Assembly (NCBI GenBank): GCA_017515465.1
Contig: JAFWFV010000018.1
Coordinates: forward strand, 1 to 64,000
Length of the DNA: 64,000 nt
Direction: 5' to 3'
Origin: Clostridiales bacterium
GTDB lineage: Bacteria; Bacillota; Clostridia; Saccharofermentanales; Saccharofermentanaceae
The notes beneath the pieces were generated by a model, which worked only from the letters and a program-made list of their open reading frames with translations, searched no databases and was not told the origin of the DNA. Of this stretch, positions 7,445-17,202 are shown in pieces. A program made the translations under genes and the position numbers. The stretch's first letter is position 1; each line of letters opens with the position of its first letter.

Positions 7445-9091
7445 TTATTTCATGTTAAGTCCGGTTGCGACGTATTCCTCGAGATTGGCGTAGAAATGAT
7501 CACGCCCTACTGTCTCCTGGAATCCGATCTTTTCCAGGGCACTTCTCACATCCTCATTCAGGCCTACGAAGCAAAAGTCAGCCCCGATGCTCCTGATATA
7601 ATCGATCGCTTCCAGGAACTCTGTTTCAGCTGAAACGTCCACGAATACGACGCCTCTGAATGATAGGATATATGTCTCATACTTCTTCCCGCACTTCTCG
7701 ATAGCCTTCTTGAGCTGCTTTCCGTTGGCAAAGAAATAAGTTCCGACGCTGTATACGATCGCCACGTCCCTGCTGTCCATGAGGGTCTCCTCCTCCACGT
7801 TGACGCGGATGTCAGCGAGTTTGCTGATGGTGATGATCATGGAGAGGATGACACCGATGACGATGGCATAAGTAAGGTCCAGAACTACAGTTGCTGCCAT
7901 GGTGACAAAGCACAGGGCAATGGCATCCTTGAGGCCGTGGGTAAAGTAGCTCTTGATGGTCTTCAGATCGTTCATCTTAAAGGCAGTTACGAACAATACA
8001 CCTGCCAGAGCGGAATAGGGAACCATTCCGATGAGAGGGGCCAGGACGAACATGCACAGGATCAGGAATACCGACTGGAATACTGATGTGAGCCTCGTCC
8101 TGCATCCGCTCTTGATGGCAACTGATGTACGGGCAATGGCTGCCGTAGAGGGAACTCCTCCTGCAAAGGGAACCGCCATATTGGCAATGCCCTGGGCGAT
8201 GAGCTCCACGTTGGAATCAAACTTCTCCTTCTTCATTGATGCTGCGGCTGTACCGCACAGGAGGCTCTCGATCATGCCCAGAAGAGCTATGGTCACTGCA
8301 TATTTTCCTATGGATGTGAGCATGGCAAGATCTACCGATCTGATGTCCAGCGTCTCTGAATTGATTATGGATTTAGGAATGGATCCGATCGTCTTAACAT
8401 CAAGCTTAAATACGATAGCTGCTACGGTCGCGATGATGATCGCAACAAGTGATGACGGGACGTACTGGGAAAGCTTTTTGGGATAAAGAGCCATGATGAG
8501 CACTACGAGTCCGGCAACTACCAATGTCTGCCAGCTGGTGTCTCCTATGTTCCCGGCAAAAGTTATGACCTTGCCTACTGTTCCCTCACCGGACGCATCC
8601 ACGCCAAAGGCGTTGCCCAGCTGCCCGATGGCGATGACCAGGGCAATACCTGAAGTAAAGCCCGTAACTACAGGCTTCGGTATGAACTGAATGAACCTTC
8701 CGAATCTCAGAAGGCCCAGGACCAGCAGTATCACGCCTGAGATGAACGTGGCCATGAACATTCCCTGCAGGCCGTATGTTCCTGATACAATGGTTCCCAG
8801 GATGACTGCCATGGCACCGGTTGGGCCTGAGATCTGGAAGGATCCGCCGCCCAGGAGTCCTGATACGATGCCTGCTATGATCGCAGTGATGAGGCCTCCG
8901 GCGATACCTATTGCCATATGCTCCTGATCCACGCTGGCTGCACCGAATGCCAGAGCCAGAGGCAGGGCGACCGCACCTACGGTAATGCCTGCCGTCAGAT
9001 CATTGATGAAATACTTGCTGTTATATCCCTTGAATTCATTTCTGAATATCTTCGCATAATGCGAGAAAAACGGTCTCTTGTTCTTACTCAT
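7445..9091 (-). CDS. SulP-family anion permease with STAS domain
   Basis: 548 residues. The N-terminal region (about 1-430) carries the SulP signature helices: DLTAGITVGAVALPLALAFG near residue 30, then the G-rich membrane segments, and F.GG.P.TAAIARTSVAIKSG near 310-330. A cytoplasmic STAS domain (about 440-548) follows, with the VFVDVSAETEFLEA loop. SulP proteins move sulfate, bicarbonate or dicarboxylates, usually with Na+ or H+; the substrate is not readable here. Single gene: its start is preceded by AAAGGA, its own upstream region is about 110 bases, and the next gene upstream (VanX-like) is on the same strand but separated. No carbonic anhydrase is adjacent. Confidence 0.92.
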   Translation of the reverse strand: MSKNKRPFFSHYAKIFRNEFKGYNSKYFINDLTAGITVGAVALPLALAFGAASVDQEHMAIGIAGGLITAIIAGIVSGLLGGGSFQISGPTGAMAVILGTIVSGTYGLQGMFMATFISGVILLVLGLLRFGRFIQFIPKPVVTGFTSGIALVIAIGQLGNAFGVDASGEGTVGKVITFAGNIGDTSWQTLVVAGLVVLIMALYPKKLSQYVPSSLVAIIIATVAAIVFKLDVKTIGSIPKSIINSETLDIRSVDLAMLTSIGKYAVTIALLGMIESLLCGTAAASMKKEKFDSNVELIAQGIANMAVPFAGGVPSTAAIARTSVAIKSGCRTRLTSVFQSVFLILCMFVLAPLIGMVPYSALAGVLFVTAFKMNDLKTIKSYFTHGLKDAIALCFVTMAATVVLDLTYAIVIGVILSMIITISKLADIRVNVEEETLMDSRDVAIVYSVGTYFFANGKQLKKAIEKCGKKYETYILSFRGVVFVDVSAETEFLEAIDYIRSIGADFCFVGLNEDVRSALEKIGFQETVGRDHFYANLEEYVATGLNMK

Positions 9092-9202
9092 AACACATTC
9101 CTTTCAAAAGCAAGCGTTATTCTATCATTGATATTTGATAAGGAAGTGTATGCGTTTGCACAAAGTAGAGACCGTTTGTCCGCGTTATACTAGTTCAAGA
9201 TA

Positions 9203-9952
9203 CTACCCCAATGAATCGCTGTTCACCGGGAATGTGAAATATGTATCGGGATAAGGCTCGTTCTCGAGCGTAAAATGCCACCATTCCTCGTCCAGGGGCT
9301 TAAACCCGTGACTGAGCATGGCCTCGCGCAGGATCATGCGGTTATTGTACTGTTCCTCGGTGATATCGGTGTAGTCTGGATGGCTCAGTTCTCCGAAATA
9401 ATCGAATGTTCCGCCCATGTCCAGTTCCTTCTCTGTTGTCATGTCAAACAGCGTCAGATCCACGGTGCTTCCCCTGCTGTGACCGGAATGAGCCATGATG
9501 TATCCCTGAGGGAACAGCACGTCCTTATCCAGTTCAGGATAGAAGTATTCCTTCATCCTGGTATCGTCCTCATCCAGAGCCCAGTTCATAAAATTGGTAA
9601 CTGCCATCTGCGGACGGTAGGCATCGTATATCTTCAGGCGGTATCCCTGCTGTCTGAGATCGTCGCTCACTTCCTTAAGCGCGGCTGCCGCCTCCTTTGT
9701 CAGGAAAGCCAGGGGCTCCTCATATCCGTCTATCCTGTCACCTACAAAGTTATAGGTTGAATAATACCTGATCTCCAGTATGGCGTCAGGAACGGCGTCA
9801 GTCAGCAGTACGAAATCAGATGAGTCATTGCTTAGTGTTATCCCGTCTTCGGCCACTACTTCAGTAACCTCGGTCTTGGCGGGAGCCTCACTGCAGGATG
9901 CCAGAGATAACAGCATCGCTGCCGATAAAGCCAGACAAATATGTTTTTTCAT
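9203..9952 (-). CDS. VanX/DdpX-type D-Ala-D-Ala dipeptidase lipoprotein
   Basis: 249 residues from the ATG at 9950-9952, chosen because AGGAGGAGAGG lies just upstream; the earlier ATG at 9970 contains this site. Lipoprotein signal peptide with lipobox LASC. The zinc-peptidase core is visible: SGHSRGSTVDL (His and Asp ligands), and DEEWWHF (catalytic Glu, third-ligand His). Peptidase M15D enzymes cleave D-Ala-D-Ala dipeptide. As a secreted lipoprotein without vanH/vanA genes nearby, wall turnover or D-Ala recovery is more likely than vancomycin resistance. Ends with TAG at a normal family length, evidence that TAG is a regular stop in this organism. Confidence 0.88.
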   Translation of the reverse strand: MKKHICLALSAAMLLSLASCSEAPAKTEVTEVVAEDGITLSNDSSDFVLLTDAVPDAILEIRYYSTYNFVGDRIDGYEEPLAFLTKEAAAALKEVSDDLRQQGYRLKIYDAYRPQMAVTNFMNWALDEDDTRMKEYFYPELDKDVLFPQGYIMAHSGHSRGSTVDLTLFDMTTEKELDMGGTFDYFGELSHPDYTDITEEQYNNRMILREAMLSHGFKPLDEEWWHFTLENEPYPDTYFTFPVNSDSLG

Positions 9953-10003
9953 ATCCTCTCCTCCTGTCATGTCTGTTATCCTTCAATTCTATCACTAATG
10001 AGC

Positions 10004-10032
10004 AAAAAACAGCCGGAGCATTGCTCCGGCTG
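10004..10032 (-). terminator. Rho-independent terminator after ppdK
   Basis: Minus strand CAGCCGGAGCA / TGCTCCGGCTG hairpin followed by TTTTTT (10004-10009), about 23 bases after the ppdK stop. Confidence 0.88.
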
Positions 10033-10054
10033 CTGTTGGATAATGGTCTTCAGA

Positions 10055-12682
10055 TCACTTTCTGGCGATCGCTGCCTGTGCTGCTGCCAAACGTGCGATA
10101 GGTACACGGAAAGGTGAGCAGGATACATAATCCAGGCCAATGGCATCGCAGAACTCGACTGACGTGGGATCGCCGCCGTGCTCGCCGCAGATACCGATGT
10201 GGAGGTTAGGGTTAACGCCCTTACCGAGATCGATAGCCATCTTCATGAGCTTACCAACGCCGTTCTGGTCGAGACGTGCGAAGGGATCGGACTCGAAGAT
10301 CTTGGACTCGTAGTAAGCTTCGAGGAACTTGCCGGAGTCGTCACGTGAGAAACCGAATGTCATCTGTGTGAGGTCGTTTGTACCGAAGCAGAAGAATGCA
10401 GCTTCCTTACCGATCTCATCAGCTGTGAGTGCAGCTCTGGGGATCTCGATCATGGTACCTACTTCGTACTTCAGATCAGAACCTGCTGCTGCGATCTCAG
10501 CGTCAGCTGTCTCAACGACAACTGCCTTAACGACCTTGAGCTCCTTGACATCACCGATCAACGGGATCATGATCTCAGGCTCGATAGCCCAGTCGGGATG
10601 GTTCTTCTTAACGTTCAGTGCAGCGCGGATAACAGCCTTTGTCTGCATCTTTGCGATCTCAGGATATGTAACTGCGAGACGGCATCCTCTGTGACCCATC
10701 ATGGGGTTGAACTCGTGGAGGGAATCGATCATTGTCTTGATCTCTTCTACTGACTTGCCCTTTGTATCAGCGAGCTTCTTGATGTCAGCTTCCTCTGTGG
10801 GAACGAATTCGTGGAGCGGGGGATCCAGGAAACGGATGGTAACGGGATATCCCTCGAGAGCCTCGTAGAGAGCTTCGAAGTCAGACTGCTGCATGGGCAG
10901 GATCTTCTCCAGAGCTTCCTCTCTCTCCTCAACTGTCTCAGAACAGATCATCTCACGGAAAGCATCGATCCTTCCCTCGCCGAAGAACATGTGCTCTGTA
11001 CGGCAGAGTCCGATACCCTCAGCGCCCAGCTCACGAGCCTTCTTGGCATCGCGGGGTGTATCTGCATTTGTTCTTACCTTGAGACGGCGGAATTCGTCAG
11101 CCCATGCCATGATGCGGCCGAACTCACCTGCGATGGTAGCATCAACTGTGGGGATGATACCGTCGTAGATCTTACCTGTGGAACCGTCGATGGAGATCTC
11201 ATCACCTTCGTGGTATTCCTTGCCAGCGAGTGTGAACTTCTTGTTAGCTTCGTCCATGGCGATGTCGCCGCATCCTGATACGCAGCATGTACCCATACCA
11301 CGTGCAACAACTGCTGCGTGAGATGTCATACCGCCTCTTACTGTCAGGATGCCCTGGGAAGCCTTCATACCCTCGATATCCTCAGGGGATGTCTCGAGAC
11401 GTACGAGAACTACCTTCTTGCCAGCTGCCTTCCATGCCTTTGCATCGTCAGCTGTGAATACGATCTGTCCGCAAGCAGCTCCGGGAGATGCACCCAGCGC
11501 CTGTGCGATAGGTGTAGCAGCCTTAAGTGCTGTAGCGTCGAACTGGGGGTGGAGCAATGTATCCAGGTTACGGGGATCGATCATTGCAACAGCCTCTTCC
11601 TTTGTTCTCATGCCCTCGTCAACGAGATCACATGCGATCTTAAGAGCGGCCTGAGCTGTTCTCTTACCATTTCTGGTCTGGAGCATGTAGAGCTTGCCGT
11701 GCTCGACTGTGAACTCCATATCCTGCATGTCACGGTAGTGATTCTCGAGGATGGAGCATACTTCTGTAAACTGCTTGAAAGCCTCGGGGAACTTCTGTTC
11801 CATCTCAGCTATCTTCATAGGTGTGCGGACGCCTGCAACAACGTCCTCGCCCTGTACATTTGTCAGGAACTCACCGAAGAGACCCTTGTTGCCTGTTGCG
11901 GGGTCACGTGTGAATGCAACACCTGTACCGCAGTCATCACCCATGTTACCGAAAGCCATGGACTGAACGTTAACTGCTGTGCCCCATGAATAAGGGATAT
12001 CGTTGTCACGGCGATATACGTTGGCACGGGGGTTATCCCATGAACGGAATACTGCCTTGATAGCGCCCATGAGCTGTTCCTTGGGATCTGTGGGGAAGTC
12101 CTCACCGATCTTGGACTTGTACTCTGCCTTGAACTGGTTAGCCAGTTCCTTGAGATCGTCAGCTGTGAGCTCAACGTCCTGCTTAACTCCTCTGTCGGCC
12201 TTCATCTTGTCGATGAGTTCCTCGAAGTACTTCTTGCCGACTTCCATAACGACGTCGGAGTACATCTGGATGAATCTTCTGTAGCAATCCCATGCCCAAC
12301 GGGGATTTCCGGACTTCTCAGCAATAACGTTTACTACTTCTTCATTGAGACCGAGGTTGAGGATGGTATCCATCATGCCCGGCATTGATGCTCTCGCACC
12401 GCTACGAACGGAAACGAGCAGGGGGTTCTCAAGATCTCCGAATTTCTTGCCGGTGATCTCTTCCATCTTGCCTACGTACTCCAGGATCTGAGCAAAGATC
12501 TCGTCATTGATCTTTCTGCCGTCCTCGTAGTACTTTGTGCAAGCCTCCGTTGTGATCGTGAAACCCTGGGGAACGGGAAGACCGATGTTGGTCATCTCAG
12601 CGAGGTTAGCGCCCTTGCCGCCGAGGAGTTCACGCATTGATCCGTTACCTTCGGTAAACAGATAGACATACTTTGTTGCCAT
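10055..12682 (-). CDS. ppdK: Pyruvate, phosphate dikinase
   Basis: 875 residues, the usual bacterial length. Interconverts pyruvate + ATP + Pi and phosphoenolpyruvate + AMP + PPi; in anaerobes it commonly runs in the glycolytic direction as a PPi-saving pyruvate kinase. N-terminal ATP-grasp domain begins with LLGGKGANLAEM; the swivelling phosphohistidine domain has the catalytic His in GGMTSHAAVVARGMG (about residue 455); the C-terminal TIM barrel carries GICGEHGGDP with the catalytic Cys (about 830). AAAGGCGG precedes the ATG. Single gene with its own terminator, 76 bases downstream of glyQS. No regulatory-protein (DUF299) gene is adjacent. Confidence 0.97.
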   Translation of the reverse strand: MATKYVYLFTEGNGSMRELLGGKGANLAEMTNIGLPVPQGFTITTEACTKYYEDGRKINDEIFAQILEYVGKMEEITGKKFGDLENPLLVSVRSGARASMPGMMDTILNLGLNEEVVNVIAEKSGNPRWAWDCYRRFIQMYSDVVMEVGKKYFEELIDKMKADRGVKQDVELTADDLKELANQFKAEYKSKIGEDFPTDPKEQLMGAIKAVFRSWDNPRANVYRRDNDIPYSWGTAVNVQSMAFGNMGDDCGTGVAFTRDPATGNKGLFGEFLTNVQGEDVVAGVRTPMKIAEMEQKFPEAFKQFTEVCSILENHYRDMQDMEFTVEHGKLYMLQTRNGKRTAQAALKIACDLVDEGMRTKEEAVAMIDPRNLDTLLHPQFDATALKAATPIAQALGASPGAACGQIVFTADDAKAWKAAGKKVVLVRLETSPEDIEGMKASQGILTVRGGMTSHAAVVARGMGTCCVSGCGDIAMDEANKKFTLAGKEYHEGDEISIDGSTGKIYDGIIPTVDATIAGEFGRIMAWADEFRRLKVRTNADTPRDAKKARELGAEGIGLCRTEHMFFGEGRIDAFREMICSETVEEREEALEKILPMQQSDFEALYEALEGYPVTIRFLDPPLHEFVPTEEADIKKLADTKGKSVEEIKTMIDSLHEFNPMMGHRGCRLAVTYPEIAKMQTKAVIRAALNVKKNHPDWAIEPEIMIPLIGDVKELKVVKAVVVETADAEIAAAGSDLKYEVGTMIEIPRAALTADEIGKEAAFFCFGTNDLTQMTFGFSRDDSGKFLEAYYESKIFESDPFARLDQNGVGKLMKMAIDLGKGVNPNLHIGICGEHGGDPTSVEFCDAIGLDYVSCSPFRVPIARLAAAQAAIARK

Positions 12683-12758
12683 TGCATTGTCCGCCTTTCA
12701 TATATTTATGTTGTTGTCATAATTAATAAGTTTAACACGAAGTGTTATTCTTATAAAT

Positions 12759-14174
12759 TCAAAAATCGAATTTCCCCTCAAAAAATTCTTCGAGCTTATC
12801 GATGGGGAATCTGATGTTTCCGGGCTCGTATTCCACGTTCTTCATGGAGTCTCTCTCCCTGATGGTAACGCAGCCGTCATTCTCGGAATCGAAGTCATAG
12901 ACTACGCAGTAAGGAGTACCGATCTCGTCCTGCCTTCTGTAGCGCTTACCGATGCTCTGTCTGTCATCGAGTTCGCACATGTACTTCTTGGAAAGCTTCT
13001 CGTAGATGGGCTGTGCCTTGTCAGTAAGCTTTGCTGACAGAGGGAGCACGCCGATCTTGATGGGAGCCAGGAAAGGATGGAAGTGCATGACTGTCCTGAC
13101 GTCTCCGCCTTCAAGTTCCTCCTCGTCGTAAGCGGAGCAGAGGAATGCGAGAGTAACACGGTCAGCACCCAGTGAAGGCTCGATGACGTAGGGAACGTAC
13201 TTCTCGTTCTTGTTGGGATCGAAATATGTGAGATCCTGCTTGGAGAATTCCATGTGCTGCTTGAGATCGTAGTCAGTACGGTCAGCGATGCCCCAGAGTT
13301 CGCCCCAGTCTGTGAAGGGGAAAGCAAACTCAAAGTCCGTTGTGGCTCTGGAATAGAAAGCGAGCTCCTCCTTGGCATGATCCCTGGTGCGGAGTTCCTC
13401 CTCCTTGATGCCCAGGTTGATGAGCCAGTCGTGGCAGAATGTCTTCCAGTAATCGAACCACTCCAGGTCTGTTCCGGGTTCGCAGAAGAACTCCAGCTCC
13501 ATCTGTTCGAACTCTCTGGTACGGAAGATGAAGTTGCCGGGCGTGATCTCGTTCCTGAAGCTCTTGCCTATCTGGCAGATGCCGAAGGGGATCTTCTTAC
13601 GTGCGCTGCGCTGTACGTTTGTAAAGTTTACGAAGATGCCCTGCGCTGTCTCAGGCCTGAGGTATACCTCACTTGTTGCATCCTCCGTAACACCGATGAA
13701 TGTCTTGAACATCAGATTGAACTTACGGATGTCAGTAAAGTTGTGACCTCCGCATGTAGGACATGCGATGTTATTATCCCTGATGTACTGGACCATTTCC
13801 TCGGGACTCATTCCCTCTACGGGAACGTTCTCAATGCCGTTCTCCTTGTTCCAGTCCTCAACGAGGTTGTCTGCCCTGTGTCTGGCCTTGCACTGCTTAC
13901 AGTCGATGAGAGGATCGGAGAATCCTCCTACGTGACCTGATGCAACCCATGTCTTGGGATTCATGATGATAGCCGCATCGAGACCTACGTTGTAGGGACT
14001 CTCCTGAACGAACTTCTTCCACCATGCCGCCTTTACGTTATTCTTGAGCTGTACGCCCAAAGGACCGTAGTCCCATGAATTGGCAAGACCGCCATAAATA
14101 TCAGAACCCGGATATACGAATCCTCTCACCTTGGCAAGGGATACGATCTTATCCATTGATTTCTCAACTGCCAT
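12759..14174 (-). CDS. glyQS: Glycine--tRNA ligase (single-chain alpha2 type)
   Basis: 471 residues, the dimeric eukaryote/Gram-positive form rather than the alpha/beta tetramer. Class II core: motif 2 around [19 protein letters not shown] with E.EFFC, motif 3 near [12 protein letters not shown], and a C-terminal anticodon-binding domain (about 365-471). A C..C...C..H-like zinc insertion is visible ([11 protein letters not shown] and CPTCGGH). Charges tRNA-Gly; a tRNA-Gly(CCC) is encoded elsewhere in the window. Lies 24 bases after rpoZ's neighbourhood on the same strand order yicC-remA-gmk-rpoZ is downstream, so it may be read with ppdK. No T-box leader fits in the short gap upstream. Confidence 0.96.
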   Translation of the reverse strand: MAVEKSMDKIVSLAKVRGFVYPGSDIYGGLANSWDYGPLGVQLKNNVKAAWWKKFVQESPYNVGLDAAIIMNPKTWVASGHVGGFSDPLIDCKQCKARHRADNLVEDWNKENGIENVPVEGMSPEEMVQYIRDNNIACPTCGGHNFTDIRKFNLMFKTFIGVTEDATSEVYLRPETAQGIFVNFTNVQRSARKKIPFGICQIGKSFRNEITPGNFIFRTREFEQMELEFFCEPGTDLEWFDYWKTFCHDWLINLGIKEEELRTRDHAKEELAFYSRATTDFEFAFPFTDWGELWGIADRTDYDLKQHMEFSKQDLTYFDPNKNEKYVPYVIEPSLGADRVTLAFLCSAYDEEELEGGDVRTVMHFHPFLAPIKIGVLPLSAKLTDKAQPIYEKLSKKYMCELDDRQSIGKRYRRQDEIGTPYCVVYDFDSENDGCVTIRERDSMKNVEYEPGNIRFPIDKLEEFFEGKFDF

Positions 14175-14198
14175 ATATGAATGTTTCCTCCGTTCCGA

Positions 14199-14597
14199 TT
14201 ATTCTTCAGTCTCAGTCTCTGCATCTTCGTCATCTGCAGAAACATCATCGGACTGATCGTCACCTGCCATTGCAGACAGGAGACTGTCAAGGCCGGAACC
14301 GATCCTGGAAGCCTTCTCTTCCTCGAGCTGCTGCTCTCTCTTGCGTCTCTCCTCTTCCCTTCTGATCCTCTCCTCACGTGTGATGGGGATAACGGGATCC
14401 TTCTGGCCGGGAACTGCAACTACAGTTCCGGATGCAACCTCGCAGCAAGCGAGAGATACATTGTTTGCAGCCTTGTCTGCAACCATGGGCTGAGCTCCCT
14501 CTGTGAGCTGTCTTGCCCTCTGGCTGACGAGTATCGCAGCCTCAAAGGGGCAGTTTGCCTGCTTCTTGATTTTCTCGATCGAAGGTTCTACCAACAT
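14199..14597 (-). CDS. rpoZ: RNA polymerase omega subunit
   Basis: 132 residues. Omega helps assemble and stabilise RNA polymerase by clamping beta-prime. The core (about 1-75) begins MLVEPSIEKI and contains the hallmark AAILVSQRARQL and ADKAANNVSLAC. A charged coiled-coil-like tail (about 90-132: RREEERRKREQQLEEEK, then an Asp/Glu-rich end) makes it longer than the roughly 70-90 residue norm. Fourth gene of the conserved yicC-remA-gmk-rpoZ order, 50 bases after gmk, and followed after 24 bases by glyQS on the same strand. Confidence 0.92.
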   Translation of the reverse strand: MLVEPSIEKIKKQANCPFEAAILVSQRARQLTEGAQPMVADKAANNVSLACCEVASGTVVAVPGQKDPVIPITREERIRREEERRKREQQLEEEKASRIGSGLDSLLSAMAGDDQSDDVSADDEDAETETEE

Positions 14598-14647
14598 TTC
14601 TTTTTACCTCTTTCCTTTGCTTTCTATACACATTTAATTTGTACGCT

Positions 14648-15220
14648 TTATCTGTTCTGCTTCTGCCTGATGAGTCCGATGACCTCCGCCACTGCCTGAT
14701 CCAGATCGTCATTTACCACGACGTGATCGAATTCATCTTTCCTCTCCATCTCGGCTGAAGCCTGTGCCAGTCTGGTGGCTATCTTCTCATCCGTCTCGGT
14801 CCCCCTGCCTCTCAGCCTGGCTTCGAGGACTTCCATAGAGGGCGGCATGAGGAATATCGTCAGGGAATCGTCTCCAAAGATGTTCTTAAGTGCCACGCTG
14901 CCTGCTACGGTCAGGTCCATGAGGCAGTCTATTCCCTCTTCGCTCAGTCTGGTCAGGTGGCCGCGGGGCGTTCCGTAGTAGTTGCCTGCATAGACATCGT
15001 ATTCGATAATCTCGTCATCGGCGATCATCTGGCGGAACTGTTCGGGAGTGCGGAAATAGTATTCAACGCCTTCCTGTTCCGTTCCCCTGGGGGCGCGGGT
15101 AGTTACGGAGATCGATGTTCCCATGTCCGGGAATACCTCCTGGACCCTGCCCAGGACAGTGCCCTTGCCTGCGCCTGAAGGGCCCGAAATGCATATGATC
15201 AATCCTTTGCGGTCTGCCAT
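14648..15220 (-). CDS. gmk: Guanylate kinase
   Basis: 190 residues. Phosphorylates GMP to GDP with ATP. P-loop GPSGAGKGT at residues 13-21; GMP-binding region SVTTRAPRGTEQEGVEYYF; lid arginines around RLRGRGTETDEKIATRL. The start is a single base after the remA stop, so translation is coupled. Sits in the usual yicC-remA-gmk-rpoZ arrangement, which ties nucleotide supply, an RNA-processing factor and RNA polymerase assembly in one operon. Confidence 0.97.
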   Translation of the reverse strand: MADRKGLIICISGPSGAGKGTVLGRVQEVFPDMGTSISVTTRAPRGTEQEGVEYYFRTPEQFRQMIADDEIIEYDVYAGNYYGTPRGHLTRLSEEGIDCLMDLTVAGSVALKNIFGDDSLTIFLMPPSMEVLEARLRGRGTETDEKIATRLAQASAEMERKDEFDHVVVNDDLDQAVAEVIGLIRQKQNR

Positions 15221-15221
15221 C

Positions 15222-15449
15222 TTACATCCTCCCCCTGATCTCGTCCACGGTAAGCGAACTGAGAACCACGTGATCGCTGTCTGTTACCATGACTGCCTTG
15301 CACTTCTTGCCGGCGCAGCAGTCGATGCACATCGCCCTGTCCTTGGCATCCTGGATCATCCTCCTGGCGGGGGCTGAATCCGCAGATACGATGCAGAGGA
15401 TCCTGGTCTGTGCTATGAGATTGCCAAAACCTATGTCAATAAAGTTCAT
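15222..15449 (-). CDS. remA: RemA-like regulator (DUF370)
   Basis: 75 residues. RemA-family proteins of Firmicutes form rings that bind DNA and, in Bacillus, activate matrix and osmoprotection genes. The conserved start MNFI.IGFGNL, the central SADSAPARRMIQDAKD and the C-terminal VVLSSL are visible. Two closely spaced cysteines (CIDCCAGKKC) in the middle are unusual next to the Bacillus protein. Positioned between yicC and gmk as in most Clostridia. Its regulatory targets here are unknown. Confidence 0.9.
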   Translation of the reverse strand: MNFIDIGFGNLIAQTRILCIVSADSAPARRMIQDAKDRAMCIDCCAGKKCKAVMVTDSDHVVLSSLTVDEIRGRM

Positions 15450-15459
15450 CTGCCGTTCC

Positions 15460-16347
15460 TCATACCAGGTTCTGGACCTGTTCCCTCATCTCTTCAACAA
15501 GGTTCTTCATCTTCAAGACCCTGTTGGTTATCTCTATGTCGTTGGCCTTGGAGCCTGTGGTATTGATCTCCCTGTTGATCTCCTGGATGAGGAAATCCAT
15601 CTTCTTGCCTATCGATCCGTCTGATGCCAGGATCTTTCTGGCCTGGGCAAAGTGGCTGACCATCCTCTTCATCTCCTCATCGATGCAGCACTTGTCCGCA
15701 AATACGGCAACCTCTGCTGCCAGCCTGCTCTCATCGTAGAAGTCACGCTTCTCATCAGTCAGGAGAACATCGATCCTGTCGCTCAGACGCTGTCTGTAAT
15801 CGGCAACGACCTCGGGGGATCTCGCTGCGATCTCGTTCCTCAATGTCTCGAGACCGTCTACCTTGGTAAGGATGTCGGATGTGAGGCTCGCGCCCTCCAT
15901 GTGCCTCATCTCCATCATGCCGTCAACAGCATCGTTTACTGCCTGTTCGAGTTCAGAATAGAGACTGTCCTCGTCGAGCTCAGTCTGCCTGACGGTGATG
16001 ATGTCGGGATATGCAGACAATCTGGAAGCTGCCAGATCATCCTCCCTGCCGGTCGATTCAGCGATCTTCCTGACTGCATCGGAATAAGCTCTGGCCAGGC
16101 CCTCGTTGATGACGACCTCAGTGCCCTCGCTGTTGTTGTCCTCGTAATTGATGAACATGTCGATCTTGCCGCGGATGAGCCTGTCAGATACCAGCTTCCT
16201 GATCCTGGCGTCAGCAAAATTAAATATCCTGGGAAGTCTCAGATTTATGTCGCAATACCTGCTGTTAACAGACTTTATCTCAACCGTGTATCTCCTGGAA
16301 TCGAATATTCTCTCACCGCGGCCGTAGCCTGTCATACTGTATGCCAT
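15460..16347 (-). CDS. yicC: YicC/YloC-family endoribonuclease
   Basis: 295 residues. YicC-family proteins are stress-related endoribonucleases acting with other RNases on mRNA/sRNA. N-terminus MAYSMTGYGRGE and the central VKSVNSRY.DI..RLPR are signatures; the C-terminal DUF1732 part has DFLIQEINREINTTGSKAND and the basic helix. First gene of yicC-remA-gmk-rpoZ; GGAGGA-type SD before the ATG and a terminator of the upstream transcript about 35 bases ahead. Confidence 0.93.
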   Translation of the reverse strand: MAYSMTGYGRGERIFDSRRYTVEIKSVNSRYCDINLRLPRIFNFADARIRKLVSDRLIRGKIDMFINYEDNNSEGTEVVINEGLARAYSDAVRKIAESTGREDDLAASRLSAYPDIITVRQTELDEDSLYSELEQAVNDAVDGMMEMRHMEGASLTSDILTKVDGLETLRNEIAARSPEVVADYRQRLSDRIDVLLTDEKRDFYDESRLAAEVAVFADKCCIDEEMKRMVSHFAQARKILASDGSIGKKMDFLIQEINREINTTGSKANDIEITNRVLKMKNLVEEMREQVQNLV

Positions 16348-16379
16348 AAATCCTCCGGATCAACTGTTCTTATAGATGG

Positions 16380-16421
16380 AAAAAGCCTGCTGCGGAGAGT
16401 TATTCTCCACAAGAGGCTTTT
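16380..16421 (-). terminator. Terminator after the HPr-like/uvrC/phosphoesterase operon
   Basis: Minus strand: AAAAGCCT ... AGGCTTTT outer stem with an inner GGAGA/TCTCC hairpin, ending in TTTTT. It lies about 65 bases past the phosphoesterase stop and before yicC. Confidence 0.75.
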
Positions 16422-16485
16422 CAACGTAAAATATTATAATATACAGGGCCGGAAAATGCAAGAAAAATACGCTCAAATGCCCGTA

Positions 16486-17202
16486 TTAATTGAGTTTGAG
16501 GGGTTTGAACTTCAGGTAATCCCCGGAGGTGCAGACATACCTCGTTCCTCCTATATCATCCCCGTCGTAGATCTTGCCGTGGGCCCTGCCGTGGAGATGG
16601 CCGTACACACATATGCTGCACCCGCCCTCCGACAGTATGTCCGTAAAGTCAGTCGGGCAGTTTATCCTGGTGACGGGCGGATAATGGAGCATTATGATCC
16701 TGGGCTTTGTCCTGTCCGGATCAGCCTTGTCCATCTCGGCAAAGCACAGCCTGAGCCTGGCCAGTTCACGGTCGTAGATCTTTCTGTCCTTTTCCCTGAA
16801 CTCGGAATCACCGGGCATCATCCATCCTCTGGTACCTGATATCAGGCAGCCTTCGGACTCTACCACATTGGTCCTGACTATCTCTATGCTGCCGTAATCC
16901 CTGGATGCGAAATATTCATCCATCTTGTTTATGGTCGTCCACCAGAAGTCGTGATTTCCCCTGGAAATGAGCTTTCTGCCGGGAAGGCCTGCCAGGAATC
17001 CGAAATCCTCATCCGCCTCACCGATCCTGGTGGCCCATGAGATGTCTCCGGCGATCAAAACTGTATCGGAATCCGTAACGGTCCCGTTCCAGTTATCCCT
17101 GATCCTGTCTATATAATCCTCCCAGCCCTGACCGAATACGGTCATGCTCTTCTCCGGATTGGAAAGTGACAGATGCAGATCCGATATGGCGAATATGGAC
17201 AT
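16486..17202 (-). CDS. Metallophosphoesterase
   Basis: 238 residues, calcineurin-like phosphoesterase. Metal-binding motifs in order: ISDLHLS (D7, H9), GDISWA, RGNHDFWW, LHYPP and GHLHGRAH. Family members hydrolyse phosphomono- or diesters; the closest pattern I recognise is the YpbG-like group of Firmicutes, whose substrate is unsettled. The ATG abuts the old uvrC stop codon (TAA 17203-17205), so it was originally translated right after full-length uvrC. With the uvrC amber mutation, ribosomes now stop 238 bases earlier, which could reduce coupling. Cytoplasmic; no signal peptide. Confidence 0.88.
   Translation of the reverse strand: MSIFAISDLHLSLSNPEKSMTVFGQGWEDYIDRIRDNWNGTVTDSDTVLIAGDISWATRIGEADEDFGFLAGLPGRKLISRGNHDFWWTTINKMDEYFASRDYGSIEIVRTNVVESEGCLISGTRGWMMPGDSEFREKDRKIYDRELARLRLCFAEMDKADPDRTKPRIIMLHYPPVTRINCPTDFTDILSEGGCSICVYGHLHGRAHGKIYDGDDIGGTRYVCTSGDYLKFKPLKLN

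Noticed and set aside
9203-9952. Vancomycin-resistance vanX
   Set aside because: No vanH/vanA/vanR/vanS neighbours and a lipoprotein signal; a wall-turnover dipeptidase is more likely.
11318-11989. 223-codon plus-strand frame antisense to ppdK
   Set aside because: Low-complexity Cys-rich translation mirroring ppdK codons; ppdK is unmistakable on the other strand.
12690-12758. TAACAC-TTCG-TGTTA mini hairpin as a ppdK/glyQS terminator
   Set aside because: Stem is only about 5-6 bp and no T-run follows.
15652-16839. 395-codon plus-strand frame across yicC and the phosphoesterase
   Set aside because: Spans the terminator and two conserved minus-strand genes; no start site or recognisable domain.
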